From the NCBI GenBank assembly GCA_020634235.1, contig JACKCB010000001.1, positions 186,001-250,000 of the forward strand: DNA of 64,000 nt, in the 5' to 3' direction. Origin of the DNA: Ardenticatenaceae bacterium (lineage in GTDB: Bacteria > Chloroflexota > Anaerolineae > Promineifilales > Promineifilaceae). Positions 37,201 to 44,500 of the stretch are shown piece by piece. Both the position numbers and the translations under genes were made by a program. The notes under the pieces are model-generated. The model was not told where the DNA came from. It searched no databases and saw nothing but the letters and a program-made list of their open reading frames with translations. The stretch's first letter is position 1, and the number at the start of each line of letters is the position of its first letter.

Positions 37201-37374
37201 GACACCCAGGCCGAAGCCCTCACCAGCCTGCTTTGGGAAGGCGTCTACAGCTACAGCTACGTCACCCGGGCCACAACCCCCGGCACCTTCGTCGTGCCCC
37301 CGGCCCACGCCGAGGAGCTGTACTCCCCCGAAGTCTTTGGCCGCAGCGCCAGCGACCTGGTGATTGTGGAGTAA
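31267..37374 (+). CDS. Bacterial alpha-2-macroglobulin-like protein without thioester
   Basis: From ATG 31267 there are 2035 residues, larger than most bacterial homologues (about 1500-1650). The N-terminus has one helix (NLFIALAAIILLLGIGATTIF) that anchors it outside the membrane. Ig-like and MG domains follow, with the recognisable FDDRQMYRPGEELHLKGW, RRPEFEVSATT and SYQPGETAEILVQAPF segments, then RYRIMVVAAAGENQFGSG and MVRPSAPRFLNFGDSFELPV before the TED (helical) domain. The place of the thioester (usually PYGCxEQxxSR) reads YAHYYPEPAASR (Y1535 on), so Cys and Gln are lost; it resembles the thioester-free E. coli YfaS type. Such proteins trap attacking proteases with a bait region. Here trapping would be steric only. 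No PBP1C gene is adjacent. The frame extends upstream to 31039 but that part is antisense to the ABC promoter region and non-family. Confidence 0.9.
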   Translation: MLQQLTRRNLFIALAAIILLLGIGATTIFLINRSRPGGQTTTPVVRIEAATTAQTGGESGLQIRLSKGQPPQAAYQPLPLAAGTPLSDEETALLLARLPAISSSPGDTVSFQLPTISLAPPRAGATISQPFPPPPPSTTPPDLVAGPLAVLRYAPEGQIPLAPFLNVTFNQPMVPLATLETLAAADVPVRLTPNIPGIWRWLGTQTLTFEYQGGEFDRFPMATEYVAEIPAGTTAANGSTLAESVTWRFTTPPAGLVSHYPHSSPQPLEPIFFLAFDQQIDPAGVLATTHVTANGQPVTVQLATEAEIAADKRVSRLVEDTPAGRWLAFRAPSPLPTDAAINLTIGPGTPSAEGPLLTTTTQSFDFRTYAALKIVEHRCGWSGECPPFTPFFVEFNNPLDPALFSSDMVQITPELPGAVVNLYGSTLQIQGASQGRTTYRVTINSQIADTFGQTLGRTETLTFRVGSAPKALSGPDQPFVTLDPSAPRPVFTVYTVNYDRLSVRAYAVTPADWPAYKQYLRDFYQLEERPTPPGRVALDTTLEIDATADKLTELPIDLSDALGGPYGHLIVVVEPPAGLLNNRDDRYNVVQAWVQATQIGLDAFADHSQLTAWATNLQDGRPLANLSLQLGSASATSDANGLAQFSLDSGGSSLLIAQSGDDSAILPSNPYYWDDSGWRAWPVSDELRWYVFDDRQMYRPGEELHLKGWLRQIGGRQAGDVALPANPIGSVSYRVSDSYGNELATGQAQVTALSGFDLAFTLPDNANLGYANIELTAASADLGRQSYYHGFQIQEFRRPEFEVSATTDSAGPFIVGDNATVSVAASYFAGGPLPNADVTWQVSTRPGSYTPPNWPDFTFGTWTPWWYGYGPAVYEEAFYFPLPPEIAAANTFTGTTDANGQHYLQIDFESLDTPQPFNVTAEASVLDVNRQSWAASTSLLVHPATLYVGLRSERTFVELGQPLIIETIVTNLDGQAIPGRDVTLTAARLDWVYRNGTWAEEAVESQDCTVTSAAEPVTCTFEVTTGGSYQITAIVADEQGRLNQSQFTRWVGGSQPRPERNVALQTVTLIPDKESYQPGETAEILVQAPFSPAHGLLTVSRSGTLYSEPFEMTFSSTTLRVPITEAHLPNLTLQVDLTGSATRTDDAGTPLPNAPDRPAFATGQLTLNVSTASRTLDVQVTPQEARLSPGGSTTIDIRVTGPAGQPIPNAELAVVVVDEAVLALTGYTLADPVSAFYAFRDGGVSSSYGRSSIILANPETLASTVEGKTVEVTRVVSEIVEAPMEQALADTADDTRAMATAAPAAPAPSPNSDEAGAPIQVRSNFNPLAIFAPAVSTNSDGQAQVLVALPDNLTRYRIMVVAAAGENQFGSGEANLTARLPLMVRPSAPRFLNFGDSFELPVVLQNQTDAALDVAVAVQLSNLTLSGSQGLRVTVPANDRVEVRFPAGTLSAGTARIQVAASAGPYADAAELELPVYTPATSEAFATYGVLDGGSVAQPLAPAGDVFPQFGGLEINTSSTALQALTDAVLFLVDYAHYYPEPAASRVLAIAALRDVLTAFAADGLPSPETLNTTVQADLQQLADWQNNDGGFPLWQRGDESIPFHTIHAAHALAQAQLKGYDVPQEALQNALNYLRSIENHYPDWYSDETRHSLSAYALYVRQLAGDTDAAKAAGLLDEAGLENLSLEALAWIWPVLDSSPAYSSQVAAIGRHFDNRAVETASAANFTTSYGDQAYLMLHSDRRTDGVVLNSLIRVRPDSDLIPKVVNGLLANQTRGRWNNTQENVFILLALDRYFNTFEAQTPDFVARIWLGDTYLGESAFVGRTTERHETMVPMSYLVDNFEGDETQDLVLQMEGSGRLYYRLGLRYAPTDLQLDPLDMGFVVQRTYEAVDNPADVYQDPAGTWHIAAGARVRVRIALVTNNRRYHVALVDPLPAGLEIINPALAVSGSVPQDPNSEAYRYGWWWWGTWYEHQNLRDTQAEALTSLLWEGVYSYSYVTRATTPGTFVVPPAHAEELYSPEVFGRSASDLVIVE

Positions 37375-37389
37375 TATGCTGGCCGGCGG

Positions 37390-39066
37390 CTAGAACTCGC
37401 CGATGTCACCGTAGCGGAAGCGCTCGATGGCCATGAAACCGGCGGCACAAACAATCATCAGCAGGGTGCTCATGGCCATGGCCTGGCCGTAGTTGAGCGC
37501 CCCCGGCTGCCCCAGGTAGCGGGCAATGGCCAGGGGCATGGTGGCATAACCGCTGTTGGGCCGGACAATGAAGCTGGTGGCCCCAAATTCGCCCATGCTC
37601 ACGGTGAAGGCGAAGGCGGCGGCCACCAGCAGCGCCCGGGCCACAATGGGCAGATCGATTTCGCGCCATACCCGGCCGGGGGAGGCCCCCATCACCGCCG
37701 CCGCTTCACGCAAGCTGGGCCGGATGCCTTGCAGCACCGGCAGCAGCGTGCGCACCACAAAGGGAAATGCCACCAGGGTATGGGCAATCAGCACTAGCAG
37801 GGGGCTGGTGCGCAGCCGGCTAAAGCTAACTACGTAGCCAAAGCCCAGCGTCACCGCCGACGCGCCCAACGGCAGCATGAAGAGCGGGTCCAGCCAGCTT
37901 TGCCAGCGCCCAACCCGCCCGCGCCCCGGCCGGGTGAGAAGCTGGGCACTGATCAGCCCCAAACCACCGGCCAGCACCACCGTCAACATGGCATAGACCA
38001 GCGAATTGCGCACCGCCGCCAGCGGCGACACGTACAGCACGCTCCCCCGGCGCAGCGTGGGCAGCGCCTGGTAATAGGCCAGCGTCAACTGCCCCTCCCG
38101 GTCCACCAGCGAACGCCAGACCAGGGCCAGCAGCGGGCTGATTAGAAAGAGGAACAGCCCCAGCACCATGCCGCCCACAAACAGCCGCTCCCAGAGGGTC
38201 CCCGGCCGGGACAACATCACCCGGCGCGGCCGCAAATCCAGGGCCACACTGCTCCGCCGCTGCCAGCGCCCATACAACCACATCAGGACAAACGTAAACA
38301 AAATCTGCAGCAGCGACAACACCGCAGCCACATCCGGCCGCAAGAAGGTCACATACTGCCGGTAAATCTCCGTCTCCAGCGTGCTAAAGGCCGGCCCGCC
38401 CAGGATGAGGATCACGCCAAAGCTGGTGAAGGTAAACAGAAAGACGAGCAGCGTTGCGCCAATGAGCGGCGGGCGCAGCAGCGGCAGCGTCACCTCCACA
38501 AAAGCGCGCGGCCGGGTAGCGCCCAGCATCCGCGCCGCCTCCACCAGCCGCGGATTGAGGTTGGCCCAGAAGCCGCCGACCAGACGCACCACAATGGTCA
38601 CGTTGTAGAAGACGTGGGCCAGCAGGATGATGGCCAGCGTCTGCTGCAAGCGGATAGGCGGCGTATCCAGGCGGCCAGCCGCCATGAGCAGTTGGTTCAG
38701 CGGCCCGTTCGGCCCCAAAAGCGCCTGAAACGCCGCCGCCACCACCACGGTGGGCATCACAAAAGGCACCGCCGTCAGGCCGCGCAGCAGTCGCTTGCCG
38801 GAAAAGTCGTAGCGGGCAAAAAGGTAGGCCGCCGGCAAGCCCACCAGCAGCGTCAACAGGGTAGACAGGGCCGCCTGCCAGGTGGTAAACCAGAGGATAT
38901 CCAGGTAGTAGCTGCTGCTAAAGATGGCCGCCAGCGCCCGGCCGGAGAGACTGGTAGCCATGATGCGCAGCAGGGGATAGAAGAAGAATGTTGCCAGAAA
39001 TAGCAGGGGCAAGGCAAGCAGCGCCACCTGGAATTGCCCGGCCGGGATGCGGCGCGGCAGCTTCAT
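37390..39066 (-). CDS. ABC importer permease, two fused membrane domains (iron/thiamine type)
   Basis: From ATG 39066 there are 558 residues (a GTG at 39075 is the alternative). About twelve membrane helices form two BPD_transp_1 halves, each with an EAA-like loop: NPRLVEAARMLGATRPRAF in the first and RPSLREAAAVMGASPGRVW in the second. This fused plan is that of FbpB/ThiP/SfuB permeases for ferric iron or thiamine. The 16-base gap to the alpha-2-macroglobulin stop means the two genes converge tightly. It lies 13 bases after the UspA gene, so it may be read in the TauE/UspA operon. Confidence 0.9.
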   Translation of the reverse strand: MKLPRRIPAGQFQVALLALPLLFLATFFFYPLLRIMATSLSGRALAAIFSSSYYLDILWFTTWQAALSTLLTLLVGLPAAYLFARYDFSGKRLLRGLTAVPFVMPTVVVAAAFQALLGPNGPLNQLLMAAGRLDTPPIRLQQTLAIILLAHVFYNVTIVVRLVGGFWANLNPRLVEAARMLGATRPRAFVEVTLPLLRPPLIGATLLVFLFTFTSFGVILILGGPAFSTLETEIYRQYVTFLRPDVAAVLSLLQILFTFVLMWLYGRWQRRSSVALDLRPRRVMLSRPGTLWERLFVGGMVLGLFLFLISPLLALVWRSLVDREGQLTLAYYQALPTLRRGSVLYVSPLAAVRNSLVYAMLTVVLAGGLGLISAQLLTRPGRGRVGRWQSWLDPLFMLPLGASAVTLGFGYVVSFSRLRTSPLLVLIAHTLVAFPFVVRTLLPVLQGIRPSLREAAAVMGASPGRVWREIDLPIVARALLVAAAFAFTVSMGEFGATSFIVRPNSGYATMPLAIARYLGQPGALNYGQAMAMSTLLMIVCAAGFMAIERFRYGDIGEF

Positions 39067-39079
39067 CGCCGCCACTCGC

Positions 39080-39913
39080 TCAGGGGGCCATCAGCACGGA
39101 ACACGGCGCGTTCTCGATGAGGTGTTGGGTAATGGGTTGCGCCAGCAGGCGGCGCAGGGTGCTGGCCCGGCTGCTGCTGCCCAGCACCACCAGGTCATAA
39201 TCGCCCGCAGCTGCTTCGCGCAAGATCTCGTCTACCACCGGGCCATGTCGCAGCTGCAGGTCACCGGTGATCTGTCGCCCGGCCAGGTAGCGGGCGCACC
39301 AACGCAGTTGCCGGGCAACGGGCGTGTCGCTGCGCAGCAGTTGGTCCAATGATTCAGCCATGCCGGTCAGCCCGCTGTACATGGCCGGGATGGGGTCGGC
39401 CACGTGCAGCACGCTCACATTGGCCCCGGCCGGGGCCGCCAGGTCCGCCGCCAGAGTCACCACCGGCCGATCGCGCCCGCCGCCGGCCGCACATATGAGG
39501 ATACGCCGCAGCTGCGGCGGGTCGTCTACGGGTGGCTTAACCACCAGCACCGCCGCCGGAGAACGAGCCGCCACGCGCCGGGTCACCCCGCCGGACCATA
39601 CTTGCAGCAAACTGGGCACCAGATTCGCCCCCAGCACAATGAGCCGGTAAACGGGGTCCGTCGCCTCATCCAGGATCTCCTCGGCCACCGGCCCGCTGCG
39701 CACTTTGTAGGTAATGTCGGTCACCCGGCCGGGGACGGAGGCCAGCATAGACCCGGCCGGGACCATCGCCGCTTCAGCCGCCGGCACCGCCGCCAAATCA
39801 GCCACCACCGTCAAAAGCGTTACCGGTGATTGCCACAACGCCGCTACCAGCCCGCCAAAGCGCACGGCGGCGGCCGAATAAGGTAGTGAACGCATACAGA
39901 TCAGAATCGCCAT
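39080..39913 (-). CDS. Tandem universal stress protein (UspA family)
   Basis: The 277-residue protein has two Usp domains: residues about 1-125 (ILICMRSLPYSAAAVRFGG ... YRLIVLGANL) and about 135-277 (RRILICAAGG ... DYDLVVLGSSSRASTLRRLL). The second ends with the nucleotide-binding Gly pattern and PCSVLM. Tandem UspA proteins bind ATP or sense stress in the cytosol. The gene is 3 bases past the TauE gene stop, so they are cotranscribed. Confidence 0.88.
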   Translation of the reverse strand: MAILICMRSLPYSAAAVRFGGLVAALWQSPVTLLTVVADLAAVPAAEAAMVPAGSMLASVPGRVTDITYKVRSGPVAEEILDEATDPVYRLIVLGANLVPSLLQVWSGGVTRRVAARSPAAVLVVKPPVDDPPQLRRILICAAGGGRDRPVVTLAADLAAPAGANVSVLHVADPIPAMYSGLTGMAESLDQLLRSDTPVARQLRWCARYLAGRQITGDLQLRHGPVVDEILREAAAGDYDLVVLGSSSRASTLRRLLAQPITQHLIENAPCSVLMAP

Positions 39914-39916
39914 CAG

Positions 39917-40822
39917 CTAACCACCACCACTGCCACCCAACAGGCGAATCAACACCAAAACAGCCCCAAGGAGCGGCAAAAAAGAGAACAACAGCCGGAT
40001 TCCCGGTCCGGCAAAAAAGCGCGTAGACACCGCCCCAATCTGCGCCCCAATAGCCGCCCCGGTGTGCATCACCAGGGCGATCAGAATATCCACGTTCCCC
40101 TTCAGGGCATGGGTCAGCGTGCCATAGCCGGCCGAGATCATAATCTCGAACAGGTCCGTGCCCACGGCCACATGCGTGGGCACACCCACGACATAAACCA
40201 GCATGGGCATGCGAATGAACCCCCCGCCCACACCCAAGAAACCGGCCAGGACTCCCGAAATCAGGCCCACTACCAGCACCACCCACAGCGAAACCGCCTC
40301 AATACCCGACTGTGGCAGGGCAATCATCGGCCGCAGCTTAATCTGGTAAATGCGCCGCGAAATGCCCTGCACCGCCAACACATCCTTCACATCCAGCCGA
40401 TCCACGCGAATCATGCGCAGCGCCCGGATACTCTCCCAGGCAGTAAACAGGCTGATGGTCAACAAGATCACGACGTAGGCAATGCCCACCACCAGGTCCA
40501 CCTGCCCGCTAGACTCCAGCATCTCTATCAGGCGGGCCCCCAGCTCCACGCCAATGATCGTGCCAATCACCATCAGGAAGCCCAACTTGACATCCACATG
40601 GCCCAACGTGCGATGACGCTTGGCCGCCACAATCGACTTGCCGGTCATGTGCGCCAGGTCTGTGCCCACCACGAAGTTCATCGGCACGCCGGTCCAGAAA
40701 AGCAGCGGCCCGGCCAGGAAGCCTCCACCCACACCAAAGAAGCCACCCAGAATGCCAACCAGAAAACCGACGAAGATGAGCAGCAGCGGGTTAATCGTCA
40801 CGCCGGCTATTGGAAATTCCAT
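39917..40822 (-). CDS. TauE/SafE-family sulfite/anion exporter
   Basis: From ATG 40822 there are 301 residues with about eight helices. Two repeats of the family signature are present, GFLVGILGGFFGVGGGFLAGPLL and GLISGVLAGFLGVGGGFIRMPML (each shown only as pattern), followed by VGTDLAHM and VGTDLFEIM. Members export sulfite, sulfoacetate or related anions. It starts 2 bases after a small membrane protein (40825-41070), with which it is coupled. The longer frame to 41104 overlaps that gene in another phase and is rejected. Confidence 0.92.
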   Translation of the reverse strand: MEFPIAGVTINPLLLIFVGFLVGILGGFFGVGGGFLAGPLLFWTGVPMNFVVGTDLAHMTGKSIVAAKRHRTLGHVDVKLGFLMVIGTIIGVELGARLIEMLESSGQVDLVVGIAYVVILLTISLFTAWESIRALRMIRVDRLDVKDVLAVQGISRRIYQIKLRPMIALPQSGIEAVSLWVVLVVGLISGVLAGFLGVGGGFIRMPMLVYVVGVPTHVAVGTDLFEIMISAGYGTLTHALKGNVDILIALVMHTGAAIGAQIGAVSTRFFAGPGIRLLFSFLPLLGAVLVLIRLLGGSGGG

Positions 40823-40824
40823 GG

Positions 40825-41070
40825 CTATTCCAACCTTTCCAGGCGCAGCAGCCGCACCAGCAGCGTGGTAACTGACTCTAGAAGAACGCCCTGAGCCACA
40901 ATCAGCAGCAGGGCGATTACGGCGTACAGCGGCAGGTTTGTGGCGTAAAGCTGGGCTAGCCAATCCCCCAAAAGCTGCAAGATCGTCCAGAAGTAGCCGA
41001 ATACCAGCAGCGCATACAGGCCCAACTCCAGCGCGAAATTGCGAATGAGTTTCTTGCGATCCTTCTTCAT
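40825..41070 (-). CDS. Small two-helix membrane protein, first gene of the TauE/UspA operon
   Basis: From ATG 41070 (AGGGA site) it has 81 residues: a basic N-terminus (MKKDRKKLIRNF) and two membrane helices (LELGLYALLVFGYFWTILQLL and LYAVIALLLIVAQGVLL). Its stop is 2 bases from the TauE start. I recognise no family; an accessory subunit of the exporter is an inference from the coupling. Confidence 0.75.
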   Translation of the reverse strand: MKKDRKKLIRNFALELGLYALLVFGYFWTILQLLGDWLAQLYATNLPLYAVIALLLIVAQGVLLESVTTLLVRLLRLERLE

Positions 41071-41163
41071 ACCGTTCCCTGATCCTCCCATTCGGGCCTT
41101 GCAAAGCTCGTGGAAATATTGGAGCGGAATCACGCCGCCGGAATACCGGACTGTTGTTAGTTG

Positions 41164-41192
41164 ATATTACTGGTTATTGGCGCCAATATCAA
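41164..41192 (-). promoter_or_regulatory. Promoter with a 14-bp palindromic operator in its spacer
   Basis: On the minus strand TTGATA (41192-41187) and TAATAT (41169-41164) are 17 bases apart. The spacer and edge hold a perfect 14-bp palindrome, TATTGGCGCCAATA (41175-41188). It lies about 94 bases before the small membrane gene, so it should drive the TauE/UspA operon. A dimeric repressor bound here would block polymerase directly. Confidence 0.65.
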
Positions 41193-41285
41193 GCTGTCCG
41201 CGTACCAAAAGGCAGGCCTGGTTCTTTTTGACAAACTCATCTTCATAAATCTACCACTTGTTACTGACCAAACTCAGGGGCGTGG

Positions 41286-41328
41286 TTTTTTCAATTTTGG
41301 GGGTCAAAGACCCCCAAGATTGAAAAAA
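41286..41328. terminator. Bidirectional terminator-like hairpin
   Basis: A 20-base left arm (TTTTTTCAATTTTGGGGGTC) and a right arm from 41309 (GACCCCCAAGATTGAAAAAA) pair around an AAA loop with one mismatch. T-runs flank it on both strands, the hallmark of a two-way terminator. It lies in the 473-base gap between the RND gene and the TauE operon, which otherwise contains only the promoter above and another hairpin. Confidence 0.75.
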
Positions 41329-41453
41329 ACCTTACTTCTATCCCGCGCGGGGCGCGATGAGCCTTCGCGCGGGTCAGCACTAGAAGGCCATAAGCTGTAA
41401 AGGTGAAAAGGCTGTTTTTGAACCATGCCACAAGGCGCAAGGCAGCGGGAAAC

Positions 41454-41492
41454 GAACAGGCCGCTGGCTAGATAACAGCCAGCGGCCTGTTC
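41454..41492. terminator. Hairpin downstream of the RND gene
   Basis: GAACAGGCCGCTGGCT (41454-41469) and AGCCAGCGGCCTGTTC (41477-41492) form a perfect 16-bp stem with a 7-base loop, 52 bases past the RND stop. There is no U-tract directly after it on the minus strand, so it may instead protect the 3' end of the mRNA. Confidence 0.55.
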
Positions 41493-41543
41493 ACTAAAGC
41501 TGGTCCAGCCGTGTAGCCGGAGCCAGTTCAGGTCTCGTGAAGG

Positions 41544-44500
41544 TTAGCTCTGACGGCGCAAGCGTCCAGAGACGCTGTCCAACAGGCTGTAAACCACGGG
41601 CACGACGATCAGGGTCAGGGCGGTGCTGAATAGAAGACCGCCGATGACCGCCCGCGCCAGCTCGGAGGCAATCACCGCCCCGCTCTCGGTGCTGATTGCC
41701 AGCGGGATAAGCGCCAGGACCGCCGTCAACGCCGTCATCCAGATGGGGCGCAAACGGGTCCGGCCGGCTTCGATGAGCGCGTCGTAGGCCGACTCGCCCC
41801 TGGCGCGCAGCTGCAGCAGAAGCTCCATCAGCACAATGGCATTGGTGACGACAATACCAACGAGCATCATCAGGCCAATCATGGCGGAGATGCCGAGCAC
41901 ACTGTCGGTGATGTAGAGGGCCACGGCCGCGCCCACCAGGGCAAACGGCAGGCTGAATAGAATGGTGAAGGGATGGATGAGACTGCGGAAGGTGAGGGCC
42001 ATGACCAGGTAGACGAGCACGACGGAGTAGAGGATGGCGATGACCATGCTGCGGAAACCCTGCACCTGCTGCTCGGAATCGAAGCCTTCGGTAACCTGGG
42101 CCCCGGCCGGGAGCGAAGCCATCTCCGCCACGGCCGCCTTAGCCGCGCTGGTAACCCCCAGCGTGTTTTCCGTCTCCAGCTCACCACTGAAGCTAATCGC
42201 CGGCTGGCCATCAACCCGAATAATCGTGCCTTCACCACCCACCGCAGCTGTGTCGACATTACTCGTTACATTGGTGATATCCGGCCGGCCGTCCCCGTCT
42301 ATATCCAACGATTCCAGGGTCTGCTTCACATCATCAGAAACTGCAATCAGGTCGGCCAGCGAATCACCGGTGACGATCAGGCTAAAGCCGCCAAAGCCAG
42401 TCTGCGAGGCGGCCGAAACGGTGACATTGTCTGCGCCAAACGTTTCTTCGGCCAGGTCGCGCACTTCCTGGGTCAGCGTGTCCACCACGTCGATGCTTTC
42501 CGGCGTAATGGTCAGGTTGGCCAGATTCTGGCTGACGCCACCACCGCCAAAGAGCGCCGCTGTGCCCCCAGAACCACCAACCTCGGTCTGGATGGTCTCA
42601 ATCCCATCCAGCTCTTGCAGCTGCGCTTCAAACGCTTTCACCTGGTCGTTGGTCTCGATCATGCCGGTCCCGGCCGGGAGTTCAATCGACACATTAACCG
42701 TTGGCTCGCCCAACGAAGGGATAAAACTGGTAGGCAGCAGCGTCAACAAGTAAATGCTGCCAAAAAACAACGCAAAGGCCAGAATCATCGTCACCGCCCG
42801 GTGTTTCAGCGTCCAGACCAGGGTTGGCGTATAGACGCGCTGCATCCAGGTTTCCGACTCCTCCGGCAGATGCTCCTTGCGAATGAGCAAGAAGGCCAGC
42901 GCCGGCACCACCGTAATGGCCACCACAAAGCTGGCCGCCAGCGCATAAGTCACCGTCAGGCCAAAGGGCAAAAAGAAGGAGCCAATCAGGCCGCCGATTA
43001 ACCCCAGCGGCAAGAACACGGCAATGGTGGTGGCCGTGGATGAGAAGATGGCGATAGCCACCTCCTTCGTGCCCTCCGTCACCGCGTGGCGTGGGTCATC
43101 TCCCTTCTGAATGAAGCGGTAAATGTTCTCCAGCACCACGATGGAGTCATCGACCACCCGGCCCACAGCCACCGTGAGACCGCTCAGAGTCATGATGTTC
43201 AGCGACACGCTGGTGGGGAAGAGACGCACCACAAAGTCCAGGATGGCGCTGTTCGAGTTCTCTGCCAGGCCATGCAGCCAGACACCAATCGTCGGTGGGA
43301 CCCAGCGCATAAGCACAAACGCCGCCAGCACCGACAATGGGATCGACACCGCCGTCACCGCCGTCGAGCGCCAGGCCAGCTTGTAATGCCCCTCACGCCG
43401 GCCGCTGAGGAAAATCAGAATGATCACCACGGCGAACAACGCGCCCAGAACACCTTCCCGCGAGACACCGGCGATGGAATCCTCGATAAAAGTGGCCTGC
43501 TCAAAGGCAATGGCCACATTCACCGTCTGCCCCTGCGCCGCCTGTTCCGCGGCAAAGGCGTCCAGCGTGTCGAACACGGCGTGAGCCGTGGTGACGGTGT
43601 TGGCATCGCCTGCCTTGTAGACGCTGATGATTAAGCTGGGGTCCCCATCGGTGCGGGTGATGCTGGCCTCGGGGATGAACACGGCCACTTCGCCGCCGGC
43701 AATTCCCCGCAGCCGCTCGGCCAGGTCGGCCGGGAAGGCGTCGGGATAGGTGTCCAGCAAGAAAGTCAGGGTTTCCGGCGACATCAGCTCCAGCACGGTG
43801 GGCGAAAGCGTGGCCAGGAAGGTGTCGTCATTCTCCACCAGGTATTGCAGCACGTCCGGCGTCAGGTCGGCCATCAACTGCGGCACGTCTTCGATACCGG
43901 GCGTGGTCGGAAGCTGGTTCAGCAGCGCCGCGGCGGAAACGCCAAACGGGTTATTCAGCAAGTCGGCCGCCGTGGCGAACAGAGGCGTGCCATCGGGGCC
44001 GGCCTGGGTCCACATGCCGCTGAGCGGCGGGGCACCCTCGGCTGCCGCGGCGGCCTCTTCCGCTTCTTGCAAAGCCAGGGCACCGGCCCCGCCATAATCA
44101 GCCGCCAGGGCATCCAGCTCGGCGCGCAGGTCAGCATCCAGCGTTTCCACAAACCCGGCCGGGAGCAGGGCAATCGATTCCGGCGGCAGCAGGCGCAGAT
44201 TATCCGGCGTCAACAGCGCCAGGAACTGCTCTCCCTGCGGGAAGCCGGCAAACAGGCGCATCAGGTCAGGCGTCAGGTCCTGGGCAAACTCCAGGGTCAA
44301 CCCAGAGGCCGCCGCCCCCTGGATCATGATGTCCGGCAAACGGGCCGGGTCTACTTCTGGTTCGGGCGTTGCTTCCACTTCCGCGGTCTCATCGGCCGGC
44401 GGCGCTTCGGCGGCCTGGGCCGCCAGGTACTGCGCGTGGCGCACAGCTATAATGGCCAGCGTCTGCTGCAAACCCTCGTCCAGGGTGGCCAGGTATTCAG

